Shown in pieces: positions 1 to 6,098 of a stretch of DNA of 7,089 nucleotides (positions are counted from its first letter, which is position 1; each line of letters begins with the position of its first letter). The position numbers and the translations under genes are program-made. The notes beneath the pieces are model-generated. The model worked only from the letters and a program-made list of their open reading frames with translations. It was not told the DNA's origin and made no database searches. Source of the DNA: an uncultured Alphaproteobacteria bacterium (GTDB lineage Bacteria > Pseudomonadota > Alphaproteobacteria > Sphingomonadales > Sphingomonadaceae); assembly GCA_903939555.1 (NCBI GenBank), contig CAJAHV010000224.1:1-7089 (forward strand). Direction: 5' to 3'.

Positions 1-1
1 G

Positions 2-553
2 CTGGTCGGCAAGGCGCGTCACGCGCGGGGTGACAAATTCGCAGAAGCCATAGCAAGAAGTTACTACAAACTACTGGCATATAAAGATGAGTATGAAATT
101 GGCCGGCTCTATTCAGATGGCCGGTTCAAGGCTGCTTTCGAGGCGCAGTTCAGCGCCGGGGCCATGAAGGTGCAACTCGCTCCGCCCTTCCTTGGCGGTA
201 TCGATGCTGCCACCGGCCGGCCCAGGAAGCGCAGCTTCGGTCCGTGGATCCTCACCGCCTTCGGGTTGCTCGCCAAGGGCAAGCGCCTGCGTGGGACAGC
301 ATTAGACCCGTTCGGTTACACTGCCGAGCGCCGCAGCGAACGCGCCGACATTGCCGCCTTTGAAGCCGATGTCGAAAAACTTCTGGCCGGCGTCACCGAC
401 AACAATATCGGTCTGGCAATCGCGATTGCCCAGTTGCCGATGGATGTGCGCGGTTTCGGCCCGGTGAAGCAGGCAGCGCGGGCAAGTGTGGCCGAACGGC
501 GCGACCGGCTGTGGTCGCAATGGCCAGGCGAAGAAGCCAAGCTGCCAGCCTGA
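2..553 (+). CDS. Indolepyruvate ferredoxin oxidoreductase, C-terminal part (5' end outside window)
   Basis: The frame is open from the window edge to a TGA at 551-553 and gives 183 residues with no start needed, so this is the 3' end of a longer gene. It resembles the C-terminal region (DUF6537-like) of the long fused indolepyruvate ferredoxin oxidoreductases of Proteobacteria. These oxidise aryl-pyruvates from aromatic amino acid transamination to aryl-acetyl-CoA, using thiamine diphosphate and iron-sulfur clusters in the cytoplasm. Family-like segments, counting from the edge, are AYKDEYEIGRLYSDG (26-40), a V-x-LAPP stretch (57-62), TGRPRKRSFGPW (71-82), LRGTALDPFGYTAERR (96-111) and RGFGPVK (150-156). 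The catalytic thiamine and iron-sulfur domains lie upstream and cannot be checked. It converges on the 614-2047 gene with 60 bases between the stops. Codons at about 31-100 are AT-rich compared with the rest. Identification is from recalled family motifs. Confidence 0.87.
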   Translation: MVGKARHARGDKFAEAIARSYYKLLAYKDEYEIGRLYSDGRFKAAFEAQFSAGAMKVQLAPPFLGGIDAATGRPRKRSFGPWILTAFGLLAKGKRLRGTALDPFGYTAERRSERADIAAFEADVEKLLAGVTDNNIGLAIAIAQLPMDVRGFGPVKQAARASVAERRDRLWSQWPGEEAKLPA

Positions 554-613
554 CGGCGATCCTGGCGCGCGATCGAACGCCCACCCTGCACGCTACAGGC
601 GTGGATCCTTCAC
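554..613. other. Convergent intergenic gap with a weak hairpin
   Basis: These 60 bases separate two convergent stop codons. A perfect 5-bp inverted repeat lies at 589-593 and 599-603 (CACGC, five-base loop, GCGTG). Neither side is followed by a T-run, so it is not a convincing intrinsic terminator. A shared bidirectional terminator would be expected here, but the sequence shows only this weak structure. Confidence 0.25.
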
Positions 614-2047
614 TCAATTATCAGTGGCGAAGCAGGCACGCCCCGATTTTGCGACCGTGTCACACGCCTCGCGCGCTGCCGCCTTGGTCTTGTACGGTCC
701 CAACTGCAGCTTGGTGACATTGCCATCCACCGCGTAAATCGGCTTGCGATCGCCGACCAGCTTCTTCTGCTTCTTGGCAAGCTCCTTCCATGAGGCCTCG
801 GCAAGCGCCCGTTTCGAAAAGGCGCCGAGTTGCACCCGCCAACCAGTGATCTGTTTCTCTGGCGGCTTGGCCGCAGGTTTGGCTGAAGGTTTGACAACCG
901 ACTTTTCCACCAGCTTGGCCACCTGTTTCTCTGGCGATTTCTCCAGCGGGTTTTCAGGCGGCTTTTCAACCAGCGATTGCGAGGCCGGCAGCGTGACGGT
1001 TGTTACCGCGGGCGCGCTCGGCGCTTCGATGGCGCGCGGCGCGAGCGGCTCGGGCGCCTGCACCATGGCTACGGGAGCCTGCACGACAGCTACTGGCGGC
1101 GGACCTACGGCCACAGGCGGCGGGATGACCGGCGACGGCCGGGCTGGCAGAGGCATGGTCCACACAGGACCGGGCTGATCCTTGCGTGCGACATCGACAT
1201 TCGCGTCAGGCCTTGGGGCCGGCTTGCGCGCCAGCAGTGGCGGCGGCGGCGCCATCGGTTGCGGCGAATTGGCAAGTCTGCGCTCGGGCGCCGGCTCCAC
1301 CGGGCGCGGTGGTGGCTTGATGACTTGGCTCGGCAGCACCGCATCGTTGAGCGGGGCCACCGATCCCAATTGCGGTTTGCCCGATACAGCGACAAATTCG
1401 GGGGGAACACCATTGCCGCCAGCCAGGCTCGTCGCCACGGCCCAGCCATTGGCGCGCTCCAATGGCGCGATCACCCCGGTCAGCGTTTGAAGTGCGCCGC
1501 TTGCCTCCGTCAATCCTTGTGCCGAGGCGCGGGCAAGATAGGCATAAGCAAGCGTCAGGCTACGCGGCACACCATCGCCGTTCCAATGGGCGATGCCGAG
1601 CACATATTGGGCGCGCATTTCGTTTCGATCAGCGGCGGCCTTCAACCAGCGCGTCGCTTCGACCTTTTCGCCCGCCTGAAACAGCAGGATGCCAAGGTTT
1701 GCCTGTGCCGGCAGATGGCCCTTGGTCGCCGCCTTGCGATAATAATCGCGCGCCAGCGCCAGATCTTTGGGCACGGCGCGGCCAAGCTTGTGGGCCTGCC
1801 CCATGTTGAACATCGCATCGGGGTCACCCGCGGCGGCAAAGGGCTGCCAGATTGCCACGGCGGCGGGATAATCCCCGGAACGCCACAGATCGACCCCGCT
1901 GCGCACCGAAGGCGGCGGCGGCGGCGGCGCCGGGGCCGCCACGGGCGCAACTTTCTTTTTGCGTGCTGCTTCAGCCGGCGGCGCGACAAGGCAAAGCATC
2001 GCCAGCGCCGCCGTCACCAGCATCCGGCCGCGATTCATGCGCGCCAC
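614..2047 (-). CDS. Exported Sel1-repeat and SPOR-domain protein
   Basis: Predicted periplasmic or envelope protein of 477 residues. The N-terminus has a positively charged start, a hydrophobic stretch (LVTAALAMLCLVAPP) and a likely AEA cleavage site near residue 27. Next come a Lys/Pro/Ala segment with six consecutive prolines (about 40-46) and Sel1-like helical repeats (about 52-178, with A-x-x-x-LG and A-A-x-x-G signatures). A long low-complexity Pro/Ala/Lys linker (about 240-395) contains two VAxVQAP heptads at 319-332. The C-terminal SPOR domain (about 400-475) includes GWRVQLGAFSKRALAE and LQLGPYKTKAAAREAC. SPOR domains bind glycan strands lacking stem peptides at division sites; Sel1 repeats mediate protein contacts. 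A division or wall-remodelling role is inferred. The GTG at 2047 has GGAG seven bases upstream (2055-2058). The ATG at 2038 forms an ATGA overlap with the upstream stop but sits 16 bases from that GGAG; it is the alternative start (474 residues). Confidence 0.88.
   Translation of the reverse strand: MARMNRGRMLVTAALAMLCLVAPPAEAARKKKVAPVAAPAPPPPPPSVRSGVDLWRSGDYPAAVAIWQPFAAAGDPDAMFNMGQAHKLGRAVPKDLALARDYYRKAATKGHLPAQANLGILLFQAGEKVEATRWLKAAADRNEMRAQYVLGIAHWNGDGVPRSLTLAYAYLARASAQGLTEASGALQTLTGVIAPLERANGWAVATSLAGGNGVPPEFVAVSGKPQLGSVAPLNDAVLPSQVIKPPPRPVEPAPERRLANSPQPMAPPPPLLARKPAPRPDANVDVARKDQPGPVWTMPLPARPSPVIPPPVAVGPPPVAVVQAPVAMVQAPEPLAPRAIEAPSAPAVTTVTLPASQSLVEKPPENPLEKSPEKQVAKLVEKSVVKPSAKPAAKPPEKQITGWRVQLGAFSKRALAEASWKELAKKQKKLVGDRKPIYAVDGNVTKLQLGPYKTKAAAREACDTVAKSGRACFATDN
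1052..1093 (-). repeat. Tandem 21-bp repeat encoding VAxVQAP heptads
   Basis: Two adjacent 21-base units (1052-1072 and 1073-1093) match at 17 of 21 positions. They encode two VAxVQAP heptads in the Pro/Ala linker of the SPOR protein. A related VAVGPPP stretch lies just before them in the protein. This looks like recent internal duplication in a length-tolerant linker. Confidence 0.6.
1911..1928. repeat. GGC trinucleotide run (six copies)
   Basis: Six uninterrupted GGC triplets on the + strand are read on the minus strand as CCG proline codons in the polyproline stretch just after the signal peptide of the SPOR protein. The run is a plausible replication-slippage site. Gains or losses of triplets would keep the frame. 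Confidence 0.55.
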
Positions 2048-3258
2048 ACGATATCTCCACCCTTGATCGTCATGCGCACCCGGCCGGCGACCGGAATGCC
2101 ATCGAATGGCGTGTTGCCGGCACCGATGAAGCGGTCGCCGGCAATTCGCCATGGCGCCTGTTCATCGAAAAGGACAATATCGGCGGGTGCACCAACGGAG
2201 AGCGAGCCGCCGGGCAAGCCGAACAGCGCCGCTGGAGCCGCTGTCATCGTCTTCAATGCTGCCGCCAGCGACAAAGTGCCGTTGCGGACGAGCGACAGTG
2301 CCAGTGCCAGCAGCGTTTCCGCTCCTGCCATGCCCGGCGCCGCATCGGCAAAGGGCAGCCGCTTTTCTTCCTGACTGCGCGGATCATGCCCCGAGGCGAT
2401 GACCGAAATCGTGCCATCACCAATGGCAGCTTCGACAGCGCGGCGGTCGGCATCGCTGCGCAACGGCGGCGACAGCCGGGCGAAGCTGCGGAAACCGGCA
2501 ACCGCCGTTTCATTCAGCAGCCAATGCGCCGGCGTCACCCCTGCCGAAACGGCGACACCCCGCGCCCGGGCGGCGCGCACAAGATCCAGCCCTTCGGCGG
2601 TCGTCACCTGGCGCAGGTGCAACCGTGCGCCGGTGGCTTCGGCCAGTCGTATATCCCGCGCCACCGCCAAGCTTTCGGCAAAAGCCGGCGCAGCGGCCAG
2701 ACCCAACCGTGTCGCATATTCGCCCTCGGTAGCGACCGAGCCGGCGGTCAGCACCGCATCTTCGGCGTGGCTGACGACGGTCATGTCGAACGCCCGGCTG
2801 TAGGCGAGCAGCCGGTACATCACGGCGCTGCTGGCAATACCAAGGCGTCCGGTGGCGACGCCGACGGCACCCGCCGCCTGCCCCAGCCCGATTTCGGCAA
2901 GCTCTTGCCCGGCAAGGTCGCGCGTCGCGGCGACCAGCGGGTGCACCCAAACATCGGGCTTGCCCATCGCCTGGGCAAAGGCAACCAGCGCCGGATCATC
3001 AAGCGGCGGCCGCTGGTCGGGCATCAACACGATGCGGGTGATACCGCCGGCATGGCAGGCGGCGGGATCGGCACGGAACACGCCAGCGTCGACAAGACCC
3101 GGGGCCAGCACCAGCCCGGCGGCATCGATCACCCGGGCATCAGAAGGAATGGCAGATGCGCCCACGGCGACCACCACCCGATCGCGCAGCAACACGGTTG
3201 CCACGGCATCAAAGCCTGTGGCGGGATCGATCACACGGGCGCCAGTAATGGCGATCAC
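2035..3258 (-). CDS. pyrC': Dihydroorotase-like protein, probably catalytically inactive (PyrC'/PyrX type)
   Basis: This 407-residue protein has the amidohydrolase fold order of a type I dihydroorotase: an N-terminal beta segment, LAPGLVDAGVFR (51-62), MPDQRPPLDDP (79-89), VVSHAED (161-167), LHLRQVTTAEG (213-223), VIASGHDPRSQEEK (286-299) and a C-terminal GAPADIVLFD (356-365). Active enzymes have HxH after the GLVD motif, a metal-bridging Asp or Lys, two further His ligands and a catalytic Asp in a DHAPH motif. Here the HxH is G59-V-F61, the third His is Q217 and DHAPH reads GHDPR (G290). The DDG-type region reads ATGRLG (135-140). Only H164 is kept. It is therefore probably the inactive partner that holds aspartate carbamoyltransferase together, as in Pseudomonas; this is inferred. 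The start is GTG, overlapping the pyrB stop (GTGA), with AGGGG seven bases upstream (3266-3270). The stop overlaps the next gene. Databases may simply label it dihydroorotase. Confidence 0.9.
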   Translation of the reverse strand: MIAITGARVIDPATGFDAVATVLLRDRVVVAVGASAIPSDARVIDAAGLVLAPGLVDAGVFRADPAACHAGGITRIVLMPDQRPPLDDPALVAFAQAMGKPDVWVHPLVAATRDLAGQELAEIGLGQAAGAVGVATGRLGIASSAVMYRLLAYSRAFDMTVVSHAEDAVLTAGSVATEGEYATRLGLAAAPAFAESLAVARDIRLAEATGARLHLRQVTTAEGLDLVRAARARGVAVSAGVTPAHWLLNETAVAGFRSFARLSPPLRSDADRRAVEAAIGDGTISVIASGHDPRSQEEKRLPFADAAPGMAGAETLLALALSLVRNGTLSLAAALKTMTAAPAALFGLPGGSLSVGAPADIVLFDEQAPWRIAGDRFIGAGNTPFDGIPVAGRVRMTIKGGDIVWRA

Positions 3259-4295
3259 AGCGAAGCCCCTACGGGTGGCCAGCCCGGCACGCCGCGCCGG
3301 CTGCGTGTCAGCACATCAAGGCAAGCCATGCGTACGGCAACGCCCATCTCCACTTGTTCGGTTACCGCCGAACGCGCGATATCGTCGGCGATGCGGCCAT
3401 CGATTTCGACCCCGCGGTTCATCGGCCCGGGGTGCATGACCAGCACGCCGTCAGCGGCATGGCGAAGTCGTTCCTCGGTCAGCCCGAAAAATCGGAAATA
3501 TTCGCGGGTTGACGGCACATAAGCACCATCCATGCGCTCGGTCTGCAAGCGCAGCATCATCACGACATCGACGCCTTTCAACCCTTCATCCATGCTGGTG
3601 AAGCAATCGACCCCCAACTGGTCGACATGCGGTGGCAACAAGGTCGGCGGGGCCACCACACGCACTTTGGCACCCAGGGCTGCCAGCAGCTGAAAATTGG
3701 AACGCGCTACTCGACTGTGCAGGATATCACCGCAGATGGCGACAGTCAGTCCTTCGATCCGACCCTTGCGGCGGCGAATGGTCAACGCGTCGAGCAGCGC
3801 CTGGGTCGGGTGTTCATGGCGCCCGTCACCGGCATTGAGTACCGGGCACCCAAGTTTTTCGGCGATCAACTGCACGGCGCCCGATGATCCGTGGCGAATG
3901 ACAATGACGTCGGGGTGCATCGCCGCCAGCGTCAACGCGGTGTCGAGCAGGGTTTCCCCCTTCTTCAATGACGATCCCGACACCCCGAGATTGACGACAT
4001 CGGCGCCCAACCGCTTGCCGGCGATTTCAAAGCTGAGCAGTGTGCGCGTCGAGTTTTCGAAGAAAGCGTTGATCTGGGTCAGCCCGGCGAGACGATTGTC
4101 ATGCTTGGAACCGCCGCTGCCCGTGCTTTTGCCGGCACCGCGGTTCAACTCGACCCATTGTTCGGCCTCATCGAGGAGGTAGAGCATTTCCCAAGGTTGC
4201 AACCCTGCCAGGCCGAGCAGATGCGCATGCGGAAACGGATGCACTCCGGCCGGGGCGGTACCGGCAAGCATGACAGGGTTCGGCGGCATCGGCAT
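3255..4295 (-). CDS. pyrB: Aspartate carbamoyltransferase catalytic subunit
   Basis: Cytoplasmic enzyme that joins carbamoyl phosphate and aspartate to give N-carbamoyl-aspartate, the committed step of pyrimidine synthesis. Family motifs are intact in the 346-residue product: FFENSTRTLLSFE (79-91) with the STRT phosphate-binding loop, GSSLKKGET (106-114) with the active-site Lys, RHGSSGA (134-140), NAGDGRHEHPTQALLD (154-169), GDILHSRVARS (189-199), MLRLQTERM (247-255) and HPGPMNRGVEID (288-299). The ATG at 4295 is chosen because GAGG lies at 4301-4304, five bases upstream. The same frame stays open to an ATG at 4349 and a TTG at 4382, neither with a good ribosome site. No regulatory subunit gene (pyrI) is adjacent. 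The stop overlaps the dihydroorotase-like gene by four bases, as in Pseudomonas-type pyrBC' units. About 20 residues precede the conserved FPHAHLLGL segment, which may be the effector-binding extension known in that class. Confidence 0.95.
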   Translation of the reverse strand: MPMPPNPVMLAGTAPAGVHPFPHAHLLGLAGLQPWEMLYLLDEAEQWVELNRGAGKSTGSGGSKHDNRLAGLTQINAFFENSTRTLLSFEIAGKRLGADVVNLGVSGSSLKKGETLLDTALTLAAMHPDVIVIRHGSSGAVQLIAEKLGCPVLNAGDGRHEHPTQALLDALTIRRRKGRIEGLTVAICGDILHSRVARSNFQLLAALGAKVRVVAPPTLLPPHVDQLGVDCFTSMDEGLKGVDVVMMLRLQTERMDGAYVPSTREYFRFFGLTEERLRHAADGVLVMHPGPMNRGVEIDGRIADDIARSAVTEQVEMGVAVRMACLDVLTRSRRGVPGWPPVGASL

Positions 4296-4604
4296 CAGTG
4301 CCTCGTTTAGCGGGGTTGCGCTGCCAAGGGCAAGCGGCAGACCGGCCATTGTGGCGAAGCGGTCAAATTTGATCCCGCTCAAAGACCGGCCCGTCTTGAT
4401 CCGTATCGCCGGCCGCGAAACAACGAGGCGAATATGAAATAAATATTACCGAACGCGATATACTGCGCTGGCTGAACATCCTTGCCATGGTTCATTGGCC
4501 GGACGGCGAATGAGGAGTGTTCCAGGCATTGTGCAATGTCGTCAAATAGTCGCTGCTTCTCGATGAACACCGGCGGCGCATGGAAACAACCTGTCGTATC
4601 GACC
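4296..4604. other. Intergenic gap upstream of pyrB
   Basis: These 309 bases lie between the MgtC-like stop and the pyrB start and should contain the pyrB promoter and leader. An AT-rich patch at 4431-4447 stands out, but I could not place a convincing pair of -35 and -10 boxes. I saw no attenuator with a U-run. Short frames open here on both strands, but none has a good ribosome site. On the + strand one frame reads ITERDILRWLNILAMVHWPD near 4439-4498, then meets stops at 4511 and 4544 while staying protein-like. That could be decayed coding sequence or chance. A 4-bp hairpin (4593-4603) just past the MgtC-like stop is too weak to call a terminator. Confidence 0.4.
4301..4305 (-). promoter_or_regulatory. 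Ribosome binding site that decides the pyrB start
   Basis: On the minus strand CGAGG lies five bases before the ATG at 4295. It is the only Shine-Dalgarno-like match near any of the candidate starts (4382 TTG, 4349 ATG, 4295 ATG, 4289 ATG). It supports the 346-residue form over the longer ones. Confidence 0.6.
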
Positions 4605-5858
4605 CTAGGACAACAACAGCGACACCGGTATCGCCATTGCGGCAATGCCCAGCGGCAAAGCTGCGCGCCAGCCGGCGCGCCAACCGGCCGTAACGAGCAC
4701 GATCGCCGCCTTGAATAGCGTATTAAGCAGCACCGGCAGCGAAAGGATCATCCCGGCCACGCCGGCATCAAGGGTGCCGGGCGTCAGGCCGCGCATGGTG
4801 ACGATGGCGGCATCGACATCCATCGAGCCGGTAATAGCCAGCACCGTCGCGATCCCGGCGTTGCCGAACCGGACTTCGGCCCAGCGCACCACCAGCGCCA
4901 GCCCGGCGACCAGCACCGCAAAGCCCAATGCGGGCAGCAGTGCAAAGGGATTGCGGGTTGCGGGTTCCGGCGCCGACGGCGCCCCCCGGGCGGCGCGCAA
5001 CCCGAGCGCTGCAAAGCCCAGCGCGACCAGCGCCGCCGGCACGATGATCATCGCCAGCCGCGGCAACGCAAACGGCACCAGCAGCGCTGTCAGGAGCAGC
5101 ACGCGCGCGAACATCACCGCCGATGCCACAGCGATGCCTGCCGCCAGCACCGGGCGCTGCCCGGCCTCGGCGCGCAGCCGCTGCGACAACGCTGCGGTAA
5201 TGGCGGTCGAAGAATAGAGCCCGCCTATCGCCGCGGTCGCCAATGTGCCGCGCGTCGGCCCGAGGCGTTTTGCAGCGATATAACCGGCAAAGGAAAATCC
5301 GCAGACAATCACAACGACGAGCCACAGGTCGAACGGGTTCCACGCCCGATACGGTCCCATGGCGCGATCGGGCAGCACGGGCCAGATCGCCCCGGCGATA
5401 ATGGCAAAACGGATAACCGCATCGACATCGGCTTCGGCAAGATCGCGCAGCCAGCCATGCAGGGTGTCGCGCCGGGACAACAGCAGCGCCGCCACGGCCG
5501 CCACCGCTAGCGCCGGCACGGTGAATCCGGTGGTTGCCAAAGCACCCAGCGCAAAGGTCAGCAGCGCGGCGATTTCGGTGGTGGCACTGACGTTGTCAGC
5601 ATCCAACTGGTCGGCGCGGCGAAAATCGATGATCAGCACTGCCACAGCGCCCGCCGCCAGCACTGCCGCCACCAGCGGCAGGCGCGCCCCCAACAGCCCT
5701 GCCAGCCCTCCGAGCAGACCGATGAGGCCGAAGGTGCGCAGCCCGGCCACCCGCCCGCCGGCGCGTGCGCTGCGTTGCCGCCAGCCGCGTTCCAGCCCGA
5801 TCAACAGGCCAATGGCCAACGCGGCGAACAGGTCGCGATAAGGCAGCAACGATGCCAT
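4605..5858 (-). CDS. MgtC/SapB family membrane protein with DUF4010 domain
   Basis: A 417-residue, very hydrophobic protein of the inner membrane. The N-terminal part (about 8-130) matches the MgtC/SapB fold: AIGLLIGLERGW (15-26), then a basic loop and AGLRTFGLIGLLGGLAG (38-54), followed by further hydrophobic helices. The second half (about 175-415) matches DUF4010, with VCGFSFAGYIAAKRLG (185-200), GGLYSSTAITAALSQR (212-227) and ITGSMDVDAAIVTM (342-355). Roughly ten or more membrane spans can be counted. MgtC itself is tied to magnesium limitation and virulence, but the job of these longer fusions is not established. A transport or ion-homeostasis role is only a guess. The start is ATG. No Shine-Dalgarno sequence precedes it; CATAAT ends six bases upstream, so leaderless initiation is possible, though no clear -35 box is present. 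It is 309 bases from pyrB and is probably a separate unit. Confidence 0.88.
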   Translation of the reverse strand: MASLLPYRDLFAALAIGLLIGLERGWRQRSARAGGRVAGLRTFGLIGLLGGLAGLLGARLPLVAAVLAAGAVAVLIIDFRRADQLDADNVSATTEIAALLTFALGALATTGFTVPALAVAAVAALLLSRRDTLHGWLRDLAEADVDAVIRFAIIAGAIWPVLPDRAMGPYRAWNPFDLWLVVVIVCGFSFAGYIAAKRLGPTRGTLATAAIGGLYSSTAITAALSQRLRAEAGQRPVLAAGIAVASAVMFARVLLLTALLVPFALPRLAMIIVPAALVALGFAALGLRAARGAPSAPEPATRNPFALLPALGFAVLVAGLALVVRWAEVRFGNAGIATVLAITGSMDVDAAIVTMRGLTPGTLDAGVAGMILSLPVLLNTLFKAAIVLVTAGWRAGWRAALPLGIAAMAIPVSLLLS

Positions 5859-6098
5859 GGCAGTATTATGCGCTCACCGCAGCGGCAAGGCCAGCCCGGG
5901 GCGGGCCATCAGAATTAAACTGCGAGTGGTACCAGAGGAAGAAATCGGGCGGACTTCAATGCAAAATCATGCGCTCGACACAGCTTCGATCCTGCCAAAT
6001 TTCTCTCAATCAAACCAGACACATTTTCAAGGACAGGAGCAGATCATCAGGCATCACGATCATCGGCATAAACGGGGGCCGAACACCAAACTGCATCC
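5859..6098. other. Intergenic gap at a base-composition shift
   Basis: These 240 bases lie between the secretin stop and the MgtC-like start. GC-rich sequence near 5880-5907 gives way to AT-richer sequence from about 5910. A GCCCG-GGG-CGGGC hairpin lies at 5894-5906 but has no T-run on either side. A short imperfect direct repeat starting GATCATC occurs at about 6042 and 6058. A + strand frame that could start at 5857 or 5959 runs on antisense into the secretin and has no ribosome site, so I do not call it a gene. No terminator for the secretin is obvious. Confidence 0.4.

Noticed and set aside
977..2374. Long + strand open frame (465 codons) across the SPOR gene
   Set aside because: Arg/His-rich low-quality translation antisense to a gene with clear signal peptide, Sel1 and SPOR domains.
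1852..3522. Long + strand open frame (556 codons) antisense to the dihydroorotase-like gene and its neighbours
   Set aside because: Its product is Arg/Gly/His/Gln-rich with no motifs, it spans three gene boundaries, and it is explained by GC-rich codon bias of the minus-strand genes.
4379..4645. Minus-strand 88-codon frame between the MgtC-like gene and pyrB
   Set aside because: It overlaps the end of the MgtC-like gene, has a Cys/Arg-rich start, no ribosome site and no recognisable motif. It is the opposite strand of the possible relic.
5889..5907. GC-rich hairpin that might be a terminator
   Set aside because: The stem is only 5 bp with no T-run on either strand, and it sits upstream of the MgtC-like start, not downstream of a gene.
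6042..6075. Imperfect direct repeat GATCATC... resembling a short repeat array
   Set aside because: Only two short, imperfect copies with no spacer regularity. Not a CRISPR and probably chance.
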